A DNA stretch of 64,000 nt from NCBI GenBank assembly GCA_045587445.1, contig JAZNCH010000002.1, positions 1 to 64,000 on the forward strand, in the 5' to 3' direction. Shown piece after piece: positions 45,201 through 52,739 of the stretch. This stretch comes from RGIG1995 sp045587445. GTDB lineage: Bacteria > Bacillota > Clostridia > Oscillospirales > CAG-272. The notes beneath the pieces were generated by a model, which made no database searches, was not told the DNA's origin, and was given only the letters and a program-made list of their open reading frames with translations. Within the stretch, counting starts at the first letter, position 1, and every line of letters starts with the position of its first letter. A program made the position numbers and the translations under genes.

Positions 45201-45363
45201 CTTCATTTGTTTCGGAAAAATCGCTAAGAACTCCGCTTTCAACACTCTTTAATGAGAAAGGGCTTATATCGTGTATAACACGAGAATCCTCTGCTCCGTA
45301 TATAGTAAGACACAGAGAAAATGCAACTACAACCACTATAAGCATAGCAAATATTTTTTTCAT
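42214..45363 (-). CDS. Large secreted, membrane-anchored protein (DUF5722-like)
   Basis: A 1049-residue exported protein: a signal peptide (MKKIFAMLIVVVVAFSLCLTIYGAE), several beta-sandwich-like blocks in the first 430 residues, and a central region (about 460-800) resembling the DUF5722 glycosidase-like family (RGTSISFMQEVG, RFVFGDQVANSQNNYNMG, WGLAHNPYP). A further beta-rich part follows, then a C-terminal transmembrane helix with a basic tail (LSLIILVSLIILVWRRRAKSKR). It probably acts on the cell surface on a polysaccharide. Catalytic residues cannot be named. Strong RBS GGGAGGGG. Confidence 0.75.
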   Translation of the reverse strand: MKKIFAMLIVVVVAFSLCLTIYGAEDSRVIHDISPFSLKSVESGVLSDFSETNEGWDSEMANVNVTLSEKIKAFPFSSLTDGGSLVVRIDNALSEQRYYIEKTYQEPVDLSLYSVMMLSMNCIDVEKAKYCVRIEMYSDADMFVFADEIESEGWNGVFVDVSTWQSRKSINKIKIAVSYENSVVPSSDFEYYIDSITLSDKVGAYFCASVGAENYDVMGGTNIYSDGVHSIEGVGDELRLDSEGFVYKNMGDANSLKVDFYTEGLCQNVRLLVKRGENALVEECYKTVNTAKNYCSVYLPIEGGNIQKIALIFEGVKMDTVRIYGISPCSAYSSNDKYEIGIDTCVLNSGTEEIIIRGSVNKDNISSVGEIYLFANDFCDNINEEDLLNLEPLAKTNVTFDDFIFRIDYGKAKDERAFLYKKYTAALKIDDDFTVISTSKCITNPESYVKEEITAPAKRSGKGVRGTSISFMQEVGASDTAVWVDIGKFFEAEESGGGKFECGGNLFYYNTEYFGALSTMIKNYAEKDIDVTVVFVVSDTGNDALNRVLIHKDAELDSEYCAYNTADRQGLTYLRAITEFFASRYCVNGEITRFVFGDQVANSQNNYNMGNKILMDFVSLYANGLRTIYNAARSYFPYVRVYTFVDSNWNKGLPFDLYTRYDNKAFLDSLDGYITSMGDIAWGLAHNPYPNYKEDYFSYKDTELKDEYFADRVGFKNIGVMVNYLKSPALLYNNSSRDYIIIEESIFANMSEEEITADYVYNCYRALNTLVSAYITDRSCNYNDAMKYVDTSLSMTASGFVSEMLGVATWESVIESFSNKNIIRRNITSGIIMFTEPDTKGKIIFSNFSANNDGWKRYGFTERLTAGYTFFDKKDLISLTLGDVPEGESRGIVKMFDEPFDLSKSPILHFGLNIASLPTNVNYSQITVSLMSGNDVYEMTGRVKKAVWTEIYCDFSAFSGIDKVDSIQILFRAEENYYDSPQALISSIECLSCDYTDAQLFEFNDSTDNDDEVIVVLRRYLYPVLSLIILVSLIILVWRRRAKSKRLSH

Positions 45364-45401
45364 GCAAACCCCTCCCTTTTTCGTTTTTTAACTTTACATA
45401 A

Positions 45402-45430
45402 ATGATACCACAGTTTTGCCCATAAATCAA
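45402..45430 (-). promoter_or_regulatory. Promoter of the large exoprotein gene
   Basis: Minus-strand TTGATT (45425-45430), 17 bases and TATCAT (45402-45407). It is back to back with the promoter at 45481. Confidence 0.6.
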
Positions 45431-45480
45431 TACAAGGTTATTATTGAAAAAAAGATTTTTTGCAAATTATCTACTTGTTA

Positions 45481-45509
45481 TTGACAGTATTTTACAAAAG
45501 TAGTATAAT
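45481..45509 (+). promoter_or_regulatory. Perfect consensus promoter of the DUF1846 gene
   Basis: TTGACA (45481-45486), 17 bases and TATAAT (45504-45509). Confidence 0.85.
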
Positions 45510-45550
45510 GATTAGTGTTTTAAATTTACATTGTATAGGAGTTGAAAGCT

Positions 45551-47038
45551 GTGAGACGAATTGGTTTTGACAATGATGAATACATAAGAAAGCAGTCCGA
45601 GCAAATTGCAAAAAGAATTTCGGAATTCGGCGGCAAGCTTTACCTTGAATTCGGCGGTAAGCTCTTCGACGACTATCACGCAGCCCGCGTACTTCCGGGC
45701 TTTAAACCCGACAGTAAACTCCAAACACTTAAAAATATAGCCAAAGACGTTGAAATAGTTATAGTAATCAGCTCATGCGATATAGAAAACTCAAAAATCA
45801 GACGCGATATTGGCATTTCCTACGATAACGACGTTTTAAGACTTATAGATGCATTTAGAGAATTCGGTCTCTTTGTGGGAAGCGTTGTAATTTCAAAATA
45901 CGATAACCAGCCGTCAGCTAAAAAGTTTATGGAAAGACTAAAGGCTCTCGGCATCAAGACCTATGTTCATTATCCAATCACGGGTTATCCATATGATGTA
46001 ACGCATATTGTAAGCCCCGAGGGCTTCGGTAAGAATGAATATATTGAAACCGAAAGGCCACTCGTTGTCGTAACCGCCCCCGGTCCCGGAAGCGGTAAGA
46101 TGGCTACCTGTCTTTCACAGCTCTATCATGAAAACGAAAGAGGTATCAAAGCCGGTTACGCAAAGTTTGAGACATTCCCTATATGGAATATTCCTTTGAA
46201 GCACCCCGTTAACCTTGCCTACGAAGCGGCAACGGCTGACCTTGACGATATTAATATGATTGACCCCTATCACCTTGAGGCATACGGCGAGACGGCAGTA
46301 AACTACAACAGAGACGTTGAAGTTTTTCCTGTTCTTAACGCTATGTTTGAGAGAATCAAGGGCGAAAGCCCCTACAAATCTCCTACCGATATGGGCGTAA
46401 ATATGGCGGGATATTGCATAGTCGATGATAATGCTGTAAGAGACGCCTCAAATCAGGAAATAATCCGCCGTTACTTTGCTGCCCTCTGCGACCAACGCTA
46501 CGGGAAAGTTAAACCCTCCGTTGTTGAAAAAATAGAAGTGTTGATGAATCAGGCAAAAATATCAACAGATGACAGAAAGACCGTTAAATCGGCAATTGCC
46601 CGTTCAATTGATACGAACAATCAACCCGCCGTTGCAATTGAGCTCAACGACGGCAGAATAGTTACCGGGAAAACATCAAAACTTCTCGGTGCCGCATCGG
46701 CAGCACTTCTTAACGCAGTAAAAGCTCTTGCAGAGTTGCCCAAAGAAACTATGATGATCGCCCCCGAAACAATTGAGCCTATTCAAAAGCTGAAAACGAA
46801 TACTTTGGGGAACCATAACCCCAGACTCCACACAGACGAAGCATTGATAGCCCTTGCGATTTCGGCATCAACCGACGACGTTGCGAAATTGGCAATGGAA
46901 CAGCTTGAAAAGCTTCGCGGCTGTCAGGCACATTCAACAGTTATTCTTTCACCTATTGACAATGACGTCTACAGAAAACTCGGCATTGATTTAACCTGCG
47001 AACCGCAGTATAACACCAAAAAGCTTTATCATAAGTAA
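45551..47038 (+). CDS. DUF1846 family protein
   Basis: A 495-residue protein of the DUF1846 family, common in Firmicutes and some anaerobes, without a settled function. Conserved features: the RRIGFDNDEYIRKQSEQI start, an EFGGKLFDDYHAARVLPGF block, and the P-loop-like APGPGSGKMATCLSQLYHE. It starts with GTG at 45551, because AGGAG lies 9 bases ahead of it and ends directly at an alternative TTG. Its own strong promoter and terminator make it monocistronic. Confidence 0.92.
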   Translation: MRRIGFDNDEYIRKQSEQIAKRISEFGGKLYLEFGGKLFDDYHAARVLPGFKPDSKLQTLKNIAKDVEIVIVISSCDIENSKIRRDIGISYDNDVLRLIDAFREFGLFVGSVVISKYDNQPSAKKFMERLKALGIKTYVHYPITGYPYDVTHIVSPEGFGKNEYIETERPLVVVTAPGPGSGKMATCLSQLYHENERGIKAGYAKFETFPIWNIPLKHPVNLAYEAATADLDDINMIDPYHLEAYGETAVNYNRDVEVFPVLNAMFERIKGESPYKSPTDMGVNMAGYCIVDDNAVRDASNQEIIRRYFAALCDQRYGKVKPSVVEKIEVLMNQAKISTDDRKTVKSAIARSIDTNNQPAVAIELNDGRIVTGKTSKLLGAASAALLNAVKALAELPKETMMIAPETIEPIQKLKTNTLGNHNPRLHTDEALIALAISASTDDVAKLAMEQLEKLRGCQAHSTVILSPIDNDVYRKLGIDLTCEPQYNTKKLYHK

Positions 47039-47047
47039 TATAAAACG

Positions 47048-47080
47048 TAAGTGTGCACGGGCGAATCCCGTGCACACTTA
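47048..47080 (+). terminator. Terminator of the DUF1846 gene
   Basis: TAAGTGTGCACGGG / CCCGTGCACACTTA, a 14-base perfect stem followed by TGTTTT. Confidence 0.9.
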
Positions 47081-47093
47081 TGTTTTATACACA

Positions 47094-47120
47094 AAAAGCA
47101 CTTCATATTGAGGTGCTTTT
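47094..47120. terminator. Terminator of rex (possibly bidirectional)
   Basis: AAAAAGCACTTC / GAGGTGCTTTTT around ATATT; T-rich on both strands. Confidence 0.85.
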
Positions 47121-47127
47121 TAAATTA

Positions 47128-47748
47128 TTATTCTTTAATCAAAACATTCAGATATGCCAAAGACAATGCAAGGTTTTCTTGCTGAACAATAATGTTTTCG
47201 GGAACATTCAACGATGCCGAACCAAAGTTCCATATCGCCTTTATGCCACACTCAACCATTTCATCGCACACCTCTTGAGCTACCGATGCCGGAACAGTTA
47301 TTATACCTATATTAATATTGTTTTCAAGACAAAATTTCTTGAATTCTTTTGCCGAATAAATCTGCTTTCCGCCGGCATATGTACCAATCTTGCCCTTGTC
47401 AGTATCAAACGCAGCTACAATATCTACTCCAAAATCGCTGAATCCGGAATATCCCAACAATGCACAACCAAGCTTGCCCGCTCCCACTATAACAGCACGG
47501 TTTGTCTTGTCAACATTTTCAAGATATTCGCCAAGCTTTGACATAAGCTCATCTTTTTCATAGCCAACCTTTGGCTTTCCTTCGCCGCTTATCATCTGCA
47601 AATCTTTTCTTACCAAAACGTCGCCAAGCTTAAGATTAGATGCAATCTTTGTTGCAGATATGTATTTTTCTTCTGCAGGCATAGCCTTCAAATATTTCAA
47701 ATAAACGGGAACTCTTCCCAATGTCGCACGCGATACCTTTTTTCTCAT
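47128..47748 (-). CDS. rex: Redox-sensing transcriptional repressor Rex
   Basis: NADH/NAD+-sensing repressor of fermentation genes, 206 residues. N-terminal winged helix (VSRATLGRVPVYLKYL, ISATKIASNLKLGDVLVRKDL) and C-terminal Rossmann domain with the NADH loop VGAGKLGCALLGY, FDTD at the end of the second strand, and a C-terminal domain-swap helix. In Clostridia Rex controls alcohol, butyrate and hydrogen pathways. No close match to its operator was found in this window. Confidence 0.95.
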   Translation of the reverse strand: MRKKVSRATLGRVPVYLKYLKAMPAEEKYISATKIASNLKLGDVLVRKDLQMISGEGKPKVGYEKDELMSKLGEYLENVDKTNRAVIVGAGKLGCALLGYSGFSDFGVDIVAAFDTDKGKIGTYAGGKQIYSAKEFKKFCLENNINIGIITVPASVAQEVCDEMVECGIKAIWNFGSASLNVPENIIVQQENLALSLAYLNVLIKE

Positions 47749-47880
47749 AATAGATTACCTCGCATTTCGCTGTTTAATACGCGGAAAAAGCTTACTTTTT
47801 CAGTAGTTTTTTCCGTTATCCCACGCAAATTTTTTTATTATGTTAATTATATCACTACTTTTCACTTTTGGGAATGATAA

Positions 47881-47918
47881 AAGAGGCATATCATTATATA
47901 TATATTGATATACCTCTT
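47881..47918 (-). terminator. Terminator of the LysR gene
   Basis: AAGAGGTATATCA / TGATATGCCTCTT on the minus strand, followed by TTAT, 17 bases after the stop. Confidence 0.7.
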
Positions 47919-47934
47919 ATTTATACTATTATAT

Positions 47935-48852
47935 TTAATGGGTCGGTTTGGTCTTGTGCAATTCCTCAATAAACAGCATATCAAGCTTCGAAAGCTTGTA
48001 ATCCTTTTTATATATAAGTACATCTTTGTATAAAGTCTTACTGTCATCACATTTCTTTTCCACAAGTCCGTAACATTTTAAAAGCTTTTCGGGCATCGGA
48101 GATACCCACACAAAAGTCTGTTTGTTTTCTGAAAGAAGGTCGAGCTTACTGGCTCTTTCAAACACAAATATCCGCCTATCGTTCTCGCTGATTACCTCGT
48201 TCTTCTTCGCATCTGTGATAGGCAATGACGGAATCGACGAATCCGCGTGCGTTATTTCAATATACGAAGACAATTCCGACATCTTTACCTTTTCTTTGGA
48301 GGCTAACGGACTGTCCTTATGTATAACCAGTCTATAATGGAACTCTGTTATATCCTCTACGTTCAGCCCCTTTTCTTCAAGCATTATTTTATAATACTTG
48401 TCATATTCCTTTGCATATCTTACTATTCCAAGATTATAATCCGATGCAAGAATATTATTTATTGCTCGCCAAGAGTTAGTTTCCTTGTAGAAAACCTCGG
48501 CATTGGTCGTGTCAATATATTTGGAAAAACGCGAAAATGCCTCGGAAATATATCCCGAGCGGGGAGCAGAAACCGAAAACTTTTGTTTTTGAGCTTTTCC
48601 GTGCTTATATATATGCTCAACAGCATCTATCTGGTGCAAAATCTGTTGGGCATAGTTCAAAAATTCTCTACCCTCAATAGTCAGCACCATTCCCTTTGCA
48701 GAACGGTCAAATATTGTTATACCAAGGTCAGCCTCAAGGTCTTTTATCGCTCGGCTTAAGTTAGGTTGAGCAACAAAAAGCACCTCGGCAGCCTTATTAA
48801 TAGCCCCCGCCTTTGCAACCTCTACTGCGTATTTCATATGAAGTATATTCAT
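47935..48852 (-). CDS. LysR family transcriptional regulator
   Basis: 305 residues: the N-terminal winged helix (MKYAVEVAKAGAINKAAEVLFVAQPNLSRAIKDLE) and a substrate-binding-like effector domain. Its start is set at 48852 because GGGAGGG lies ahead; an upstream ATG would add seven residues including that RBS. The usual LysR target is a divergent gene, but the neighbours here (a phosphoesterase upstream, rex downstream) point the same way, so the target is unclear. It begins 35 bases after the phosphoesterase stop. Confidence 0.9.
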   Translation of the reverse strand: MNILHMKYAVEVAKAGAINKAAEVLFVAQPNLSRAIKDLEADLGITIFDRSAKGMVLTIEGREFLNYAQQILHQIDAVEHIYKHGKAQKQKFSVSAPRSGYISEAFSRFSKYIDTTNAEVFYKETNSWRAINNILASDYNLGIVRYAKEYDKYYKIMLEEKGLNVEDITEFHYRLVIHKDSPLASKEKVKMSELSSYIEITHADSSIPSLPITDAKKNEVISENDRRIFVFERASKLDLLSENKQTFVWVSPMPEKLLKCYGLVEKKCDDSKTLYKDVLIYKKDYKLSKLDMLFIEELHKTKPTH

Positions 48853-48886
48853 AAAGCACGCCCTCCCATCCACAATTGACTATAAA

Positions 48887-49429
48887 TCAAAGAACATAAC
48901 TGTTATATTCTTTTCCTTCAAGGTTTTTCCAATATAGCTTATTACCATCAAGCACCATATAAGAATGTTCGGAATTTTCTTTCGGGATAGATACCGAACC
49001 GGGATTCAAAATCAAAATTCCGTCTTCCTCATAGCACTTTGGTATATGAATATGACCAAAAAGCAATGCGTCTCCCTTTTGCAGCGGGGGTAGATTATCG
49101 GGACCGTATTTATGACCGTGAGTAGCGTAAATCATTCTGTCTCCCACGGTTATAACGCCATAATCCGCAAGAACAGGGAATTTCAGAACCATTTGGTCGA
49201 CTTCGGTATCGCAATTGCCCCTAACGCACATTATTCTATCTTTCATATTATTCAAAAGTTCAATAACCTTTTTCGGTGCATATTCCTTCGGTAAATCATT
49301 TCTCGGACCATGATATAATACATCCCCCAAAATCAACAGCTTGTCCGCCTTTTCTCTCTCGAATGCACAAAGCAGCTTTTCGCAATAATAAGCAGAACCG
49401 TGTATGTCCGATGCTATAAGCCATTTCAT
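48887..49429 (-). CDS. YfcE-type phosphodiesterase
   Basis: Metallophosphoesterase of 180 residues, close in length to YfcE. The metal motifs are D9-I-H11, GDVLYHGPRN, GNCD, ATHGH and GHIHIP. YfcE splits artificial phosphodiesters; the natural substrate is unknown. RBS GAGAGGT is present. Probably transcribed with the LysR gene that follows after 35 bases. Confidence 0.88.
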   Translation of the reverse strand: MKWLIASDIHGSAYYCEKLLCAFEREKADKLLILGDVLYHGPRNDLPKEYAPKKVIELLNNMKDRIMCVRGNCDTEVDQMVLKFPVLADYGVITVGDRMIYATHGHKYGPDNLPPLQKGDALLFGHIHIPKCYEEDGILILNPGSVSIPKENSEHSYMVLDGNKLYWKNLEGKEYNSYVL

Positions 49430-49533
49430 AATAACTGACCTCTCACTAATATATCATTTTATATATAGTATAACAAACACAGATTGCAAAGTCAACAACT
49501 TAGTTACAACAAATTTTCCACAACAAAAACAAA

Positions 49534-49564
49534 TATCCACCTTTTTTATTACAAAAGGTGGATA
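49534..49564 (-). terminator. Terminator of the acyl-ACP thioesterase gene
   Basis: TATCCACCTTTT / AAAAGGTGGATA with a T-rich stretch beyond it on the minus strand. Confidence 0.8.
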
Positions 49565-49579
49565 CCAATTATTATATTT

Positions 49580-50302
49580 TTATCTTCTGTCGATCATAAT
49601 CAGACTTTCGGAATTGACGCTTCCGTCATCTCTTACAGTTCTGAAATAATAACCGTCTTCGTCTTCGCCGCGATATATTTTTACAGTTGCTCCAAAAGGC
49701 GCTTCTGCCTGATAGTTTATAACAGCGGTAATAACTCTGTTGTTCTTGACATTAGGCAGATAATCGCAATACACATCAAGATATTTGGTATTATTCATAT
49801 GCATATTTACATCTGTATCACTGTAACTAACCGTATATTCACCGATAAGCCCAAGCTCAACTCCGTCGGGTATTCTGAACCTTGCCGGCATATCAAGCTC
49901 AAGCATATTTGGTTCGGTGTCAAAACCAAACTCTATATCGGTTACTCGAATCAGTCTTTTCGTCATTATATCGACAAGTGCAAACACCGCAACCATCTCT
50001 GCAACCAAATCTTCGTCTCTGAACACTCTTGAACAACGGTAAAAGCTTACCCCTTTGCTCTCAACCGCCCACGTCTCAACACGTATTTCATCAAATGCAT
50101 AGAGCTCTCTGTAAAAGCTGAGGTTTATTTTGCTGAGAATAAATGCTTTGTTATCAGCTCTAAGCTCATCATTTGACGGGCCGTATTTCTTCATTTGAAG
50201 ATTTGCTGTTTCGTGCATATAACGAAGTATTTCCGACGTTCTTACAACGCCGTTGAAATCACAGTTGTGGCTACTGATTCTATAATTTTCCGTGTAGATC
50301 AT
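49580..50302 (-). CDS. Acyl-ACP thioesterase
   Basis: Hotdog-fold thioesterase of 240 residues resembling plant FatA/FatB-type acyl-ACP thioesterases of bacteria, which free fatty acids from acyl carrier protein. It is a double hotdog: the first half (residues 1-135) holds CDFNGVVRTSEILRYMHE, the second the catalytic DVNMHMNNTKYLD (Asp, Asn-x-His) and the TxNYQAEA-like region. RBS GGAGTG lies rather far upstream (about 14 bases). fba is 32 bases upstream on the same strand, so the two may be read together. Confidence 0.88.
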   Translation of the reverse strand: MIYTENYRISSHNCDFNGVVRTSEILRYMHETANLQMKKYGPSNDELRADNKAFILSKINLSFYRELYAFDEIRVETWAVESKGVSFYRCSRVFRDEDLVAEMVAVFALVDIMTKRLIRVTDIEFGFDTEPNMLELDMPARFRIPDGVELGLIGEYTVSYSDTDVNMHMNNTKYLDVYCDYLPNVKNNRVITAVINYQAEAPFGATVKIYRGEDEDGYYFRTVRDDGSVNSESLIMIDRR

Positions 50303-50334
50303 AAACCAAAATCCGCACTCCTATTAGGCTCTAA

Positions 50335-51300
50335 TTACATTTTGCCGTTTGAACCGAGAACGTTAACAATCTTGTGAGCAACCATCTTGCGAACTTCTTC
50401 TCTACCAACCTTAAGATATTCTCTGGGGTCGAATGCAGAAGGATTTTCAGCAAATACTCTGCGTACACCGGCTGTCATAGCAAGTCTGATGTCAGAGTCA
50501 ATGTTGATCTTACATACTGCCATACCTGCAGCTTTTCTAAGCTGTTCTTCGGGAATACCGATAGCATCGGGCATCTTTCCGCCCTTTTCGTTGATTTCCT
50601 TAACTGCTTCCTGAGATACGGAAGAAGCACCGTGAAGAACAATCGGGAATCCGGGAAGTCTCTTTTCAACTTCTTCAAGAATGTCAAAACGAAGCGGAGG
50701 GGGAACGAGTATACCCTTTTCGTTTCTTGTGCACTGCGCGGGTGTGAACTTGTATGCGCCGTGGCTTGTACCAATCGCAATTGCGAGTGAGTCAACACCT
50801 GTACGGCTAACAAATTCTTCAACTTCTTCCGGACGTGTATATGAAGAATCTTCTGCAGATACCTTAACTTCATCTTCAACGCCTGCAAGTCTGCCAAGCT
50901 CACCTTCAACAACGCAACCGTGTGCATGAGCGTATTCAACTACTTTCTTTGTAACCGCAATATTGTCCTCAAATGAGTGGTGAGAACCGTCAATCATAAC
51001 AGATGTAAAGCCGCCGTCAATGCAAGCCTTACAAATTTCAAAATCTGCACCGTGGTCAAGGTGAAGAGCAATGTCAACGCCCGTGTCCTTGATAGCAGCA
51101 TGAGCCAAAGCCATAAGATATTCGTGCTTAGCATACTTTCTTGCGCCTGCCGATACCTGAAGAACTACGGGAGAATTAAGCTCCTGCGCTGCTTCTGTAA
51201 TAGCCTGAACAATTTCCATATTGTTGATGTTAAATGCACCGATAGCGTAACCGCCTTCGTATGCCTTTTTAAACATCTCCTTTGTTGTAACTAATGCCAT
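50335..51300 (-). CDS. fba: Class II fructose-bisphosphate aldolase
   Basis: Glycolytic zinc aldolase, 321 residues. Characteristic pieces: MALVTTKEMFKKAYEGGYAIGAFNINNME, LHLDHGADFEICKACIDGGFTSVMIDGSH (zinc histidines), VEGELGRLAGVED, GTSHGAYKF and VLHGASSVS. The RBS AAGGAGTG stands upstream of the ATG. The gene has a strong promoter and a 55-base leader. It is a typical highly expressed gene. Confidence 0.97.
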   Translation of the reverse strand: MALVTTKEMFKKAYEGGYAIGAFNINNMEIVQAITEAAQELNSPVVLQVSAGARKYAKHEYLMALAHAAIKDTGVDIALHLDHGADFEICKACIDGGFTSVMIDGSHHSFEDNIAVTKKVVEYAHAHGCVVEGELGRLAGVEDEVKVSAEDSSYTRPEEVEEFVSRTGVDSLAIAIGTSHGAYKFTPAQCTRNEKGILVPPPLRFDILEEVEKRLPGFPIVLHGASSVSQEAVKEINEKGGKMPDAIGIPEEQLRKAAGMAVCKINIDSDIRLAMTAGVRRVFAENPSAFDPREYLKVGREEVRKMVAHKIVNVLGSNGKM

Positions 51301-51351
51301 AATTTACACTCCTTATATTAATAAATATATTATTATTTTCCTATCCAGTCT

Positions 51352-51380
51352 ATTTTAGCCCAAAATCGTCTCTAAATCAA
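51352..51380 (-). promoter_or_regulatory. Promoter of fba
   Basis: Minus-strand TTGATT (51375-51380), 17 bases and TAAAAT (51352-51357). Confidence 0.65.
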
Positions 51381-51483
51381 GTACTTTACAAAGATTTACA
51401 TAAAATTTTGTTAATTTTTTACAAAGCATGTTATTAACGTGCAGTACTTCGGCAAAAGTTACCGTTAATTTGCAATTAATTAT

Positions 51484-51768
51484 TTAATCAGATATTTTAT
51501 CAGCGTATAATAATGCTTCGGCTGTTATTCTAATACCTATGCTAAATCCCTCGCTGAATGCTTCATCTATACTTTGACGGTTCATTTCTTCCAAAAGTGC
51601 AACATATTCATCATATACTTCCTTTTGATTATCTTGAAGAATTTTTTCGAGCTTTTCTCTGCTTCGAAACATATTTCTTTCGGCAATTTTTAAATTTCTG
51701 TTATTTACACCAAAATTTGCTTCAAGTTCAAAATCATTTTTCCAAATCTTATCAATTATTTTTGTCAT
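51484..51768 (-). CDS. Small helical protein, DUF6809-like
   Basis: A 94-residue, probably all-helical soluble protein. The central SREKLEKILQDNQKEVYDEYVALLEEMN helix pair and the ending FSEGFSIGIRITAEAL resemble the small DUF6809 proteins scattered in Firmicutes, often beside XRE regulators. No function is known. The ATG at 51768 has AAGGAGAAAAG ahead. Its promoter carries an operator of the divergent XRE gene, so it is probably repressed by it. Confidence 0.75.
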   Translation of the reverse strand: MTKIIDKIWKNDFELEANFGVNNRNLKIAERNMFRSREKLEKILQDNQKEVYDEYVALLEEMNRQSIDEAFSEGFSIGIRITAEALLYADKISD

Positions 51769-51790
51769 AAACTTTTCTCCTTTTTTAATA

Positions 51791-51819
51791 ATTATAACAC
51801 CATTTGGTGTTATTGTCAA
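51791..51819 (-). promoter_or_regulatory. Perfect consensus promoter of the DUF6809-like gene
   Basis: Minus-strand TTGACA (51814-51819), 17 bases and TATAAT (51791-51796). Operator 1 fills the spacer. Confidence 0.85.
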
Positions 51820-51840
51820 CACCAAGTGGTGTTTTGGTGT
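51796..51840. promoter_or_regulatory. Operator pair between the DUF6809-like and XRE genes
   Basis: Two near-identical 16-base palindromes, AACACCATTTGGTGTT (51796-51811) and AACACCAAGTGGTGTT (51818-51833), with centres 22 bases apart (two helix turns), then a half-site TTGGTGT (51834-51840). The first lies between -35 and -10 of the minus-strand promoter. This is the layout of an XRE-family repressor binding two or three sites cooperatively. Confidence 0.85.
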
Positions 51841-51875
51841 ATTATATTTTTAGAAACATTGTGGAGGTAAAGAAA

Positions 51876-52085
51876 ATGAACATTTATCCTCGTATTAAGG
51901 ACTTGAGAGAAGATTTTGACAAAACGCAAAAAGAAATAGCCCTCTTCTTAAAAATGCAACCAACAGTATATCAAAGATACGAAAGAGGGGAAAGAGAAAT
52001 ACCTCTTTGGGCAGCAATAGAATTAGCTCGATATTACAAAGTATCTCTTGATTATCTTGTAGGAAATTCGAATAATAAAAACTAA
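51876..52085 (+). CDS. XRE family transcriptional repressor
   Basis: A 69-residue Cro/CI-type regulator that is nearly only the helix-turn-helix domain: RIKDLREDFDKTQKEIALFL, KMQPTVYQRYERGEREIP, and the ending YKVSLDYLVGNS typical of this group. GGAGG lies 8-10 bases ahead of the ATG; a longer frame upstream runs through the operators and is rejected. It is divergent from the DUF6809-like gene and faces the operator pair, so it probably controls both. Confidence 0.93.
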   Translation: MNIYPRIKDLREDFDKTQKEIALFLKMQPTVYQRYERGEREIPLWAAIELARYYKVSLDYLVGNSNNKN

Positions 52086-52102
52086 AACAATTGATATATA
52101 AC

Positions 52103-52250
52103 AAAAAACTTCTCCGGTGGGAGAAGCCACAATGTAATACAAAACCACCAAACTAATAAGTTACCGTTTTTAACAAAACAGAGGGGATATGGGCTTCGCC
52201 TATATCCCCTCTTCAACAAAAACCGCGTACGTTTTTCACATACGCGGAAT
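52103..52250. repeat. Cluster of three hairpins between convergent genes
   Basis: CTTCTCC/GGAGAAG (52109-52126), then a long stem GAGGGGATAT / ATATCCCCTC (52181-52210), then CCGCGTA / TACGCGG (52221-52246) followed by an A-T-rich run. The last is probably the terminator of the minus-strand gene's neighbour; the middle one is unusually strong for a gene gap. Confidence 0.6.
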
Positions 52251-52255
52251 TTTTA

Positions 52256-52576
52256 TTACTTTTCCTCTTTATTTAAGCGGTCGAGCCAGATAAGACCTAT
52301 ATCCATCGCATCAAAGAGTCCGTTTCTGTCAAACTGTTTTACTACTCTTTCGTGCGGCGGCTTCGTAGTATCTGTGCTAAGTACCTGCAAAATAATCTTG
52401 TCGGGTACTTCAACGTCATTTCCTTTTTCGTCTTTTACAGTCTTGTTGCTCAAAACCATCATAAACAATACGTATTTATCGGACATACTTCCGTAACAGA
52501 ATGTATTTCCCTCTCTCAAAAGGGGCTTTCCTCTGAATATCAAATTCTGTCCTTCAACAAACTTAGCTTCTGCCAT
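52256..52576 (-). CDS. Conserved hypothetical protein
   Basis: I do not recognise this 106-residue soluble protein. It begins MAEAKFVEGQNLIFRGKPLLREGN and has a mixed alpha/beta composition with a KDEKGNDVEVPDKIILQVL core; no metal or nucleotide motif. AAGGAGG stands upstream, so it is clearly expressed. Proteins of this shape occur widely among Clostridia without annotation. Confidence 0.8.
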   Translation of the reverse strand: MAEAKFVEGQNLIFRGKPLLREGNTFCYGSMSDKYVLFMMVLSNKTVKDEKGNDVEVPDKIILQVLSTDTTKPPHERVVKQFDRNGLFDAMDIGLIWLDRLNKEEK

Positions 52577-52739
52577 ATATTTTCGCCTCCTTGGACATTC
52601 TCATAATCATTATTACATATATAATACTACAAATTCACCGTTATGTCAAGAATATGCCAAAATCAACCTAACGCATTTTTATAGCTTTGTCAATTTCATC
52701 TTTATTCAGCGTAAGATTGATAATCTTTATTCGATATAC

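Noticed and set aside
51405..51425. TTTGTTAA-TTTTT-ACAAA upstream of fba, considered as a Rex operator
   Set aside because: The half-sites do not match the known TTGTTAAnnnnTTAACAA spacing (one base short and unequal). Chance similarity in A-T-rich DNA is likely.
52103..52250. Hairpin cluster considered as a CRISPR remnant or attachment site
   Set aside because: The three hairpins are unlike each other and unevenly spaced, with no spacers and no integrase nearby.
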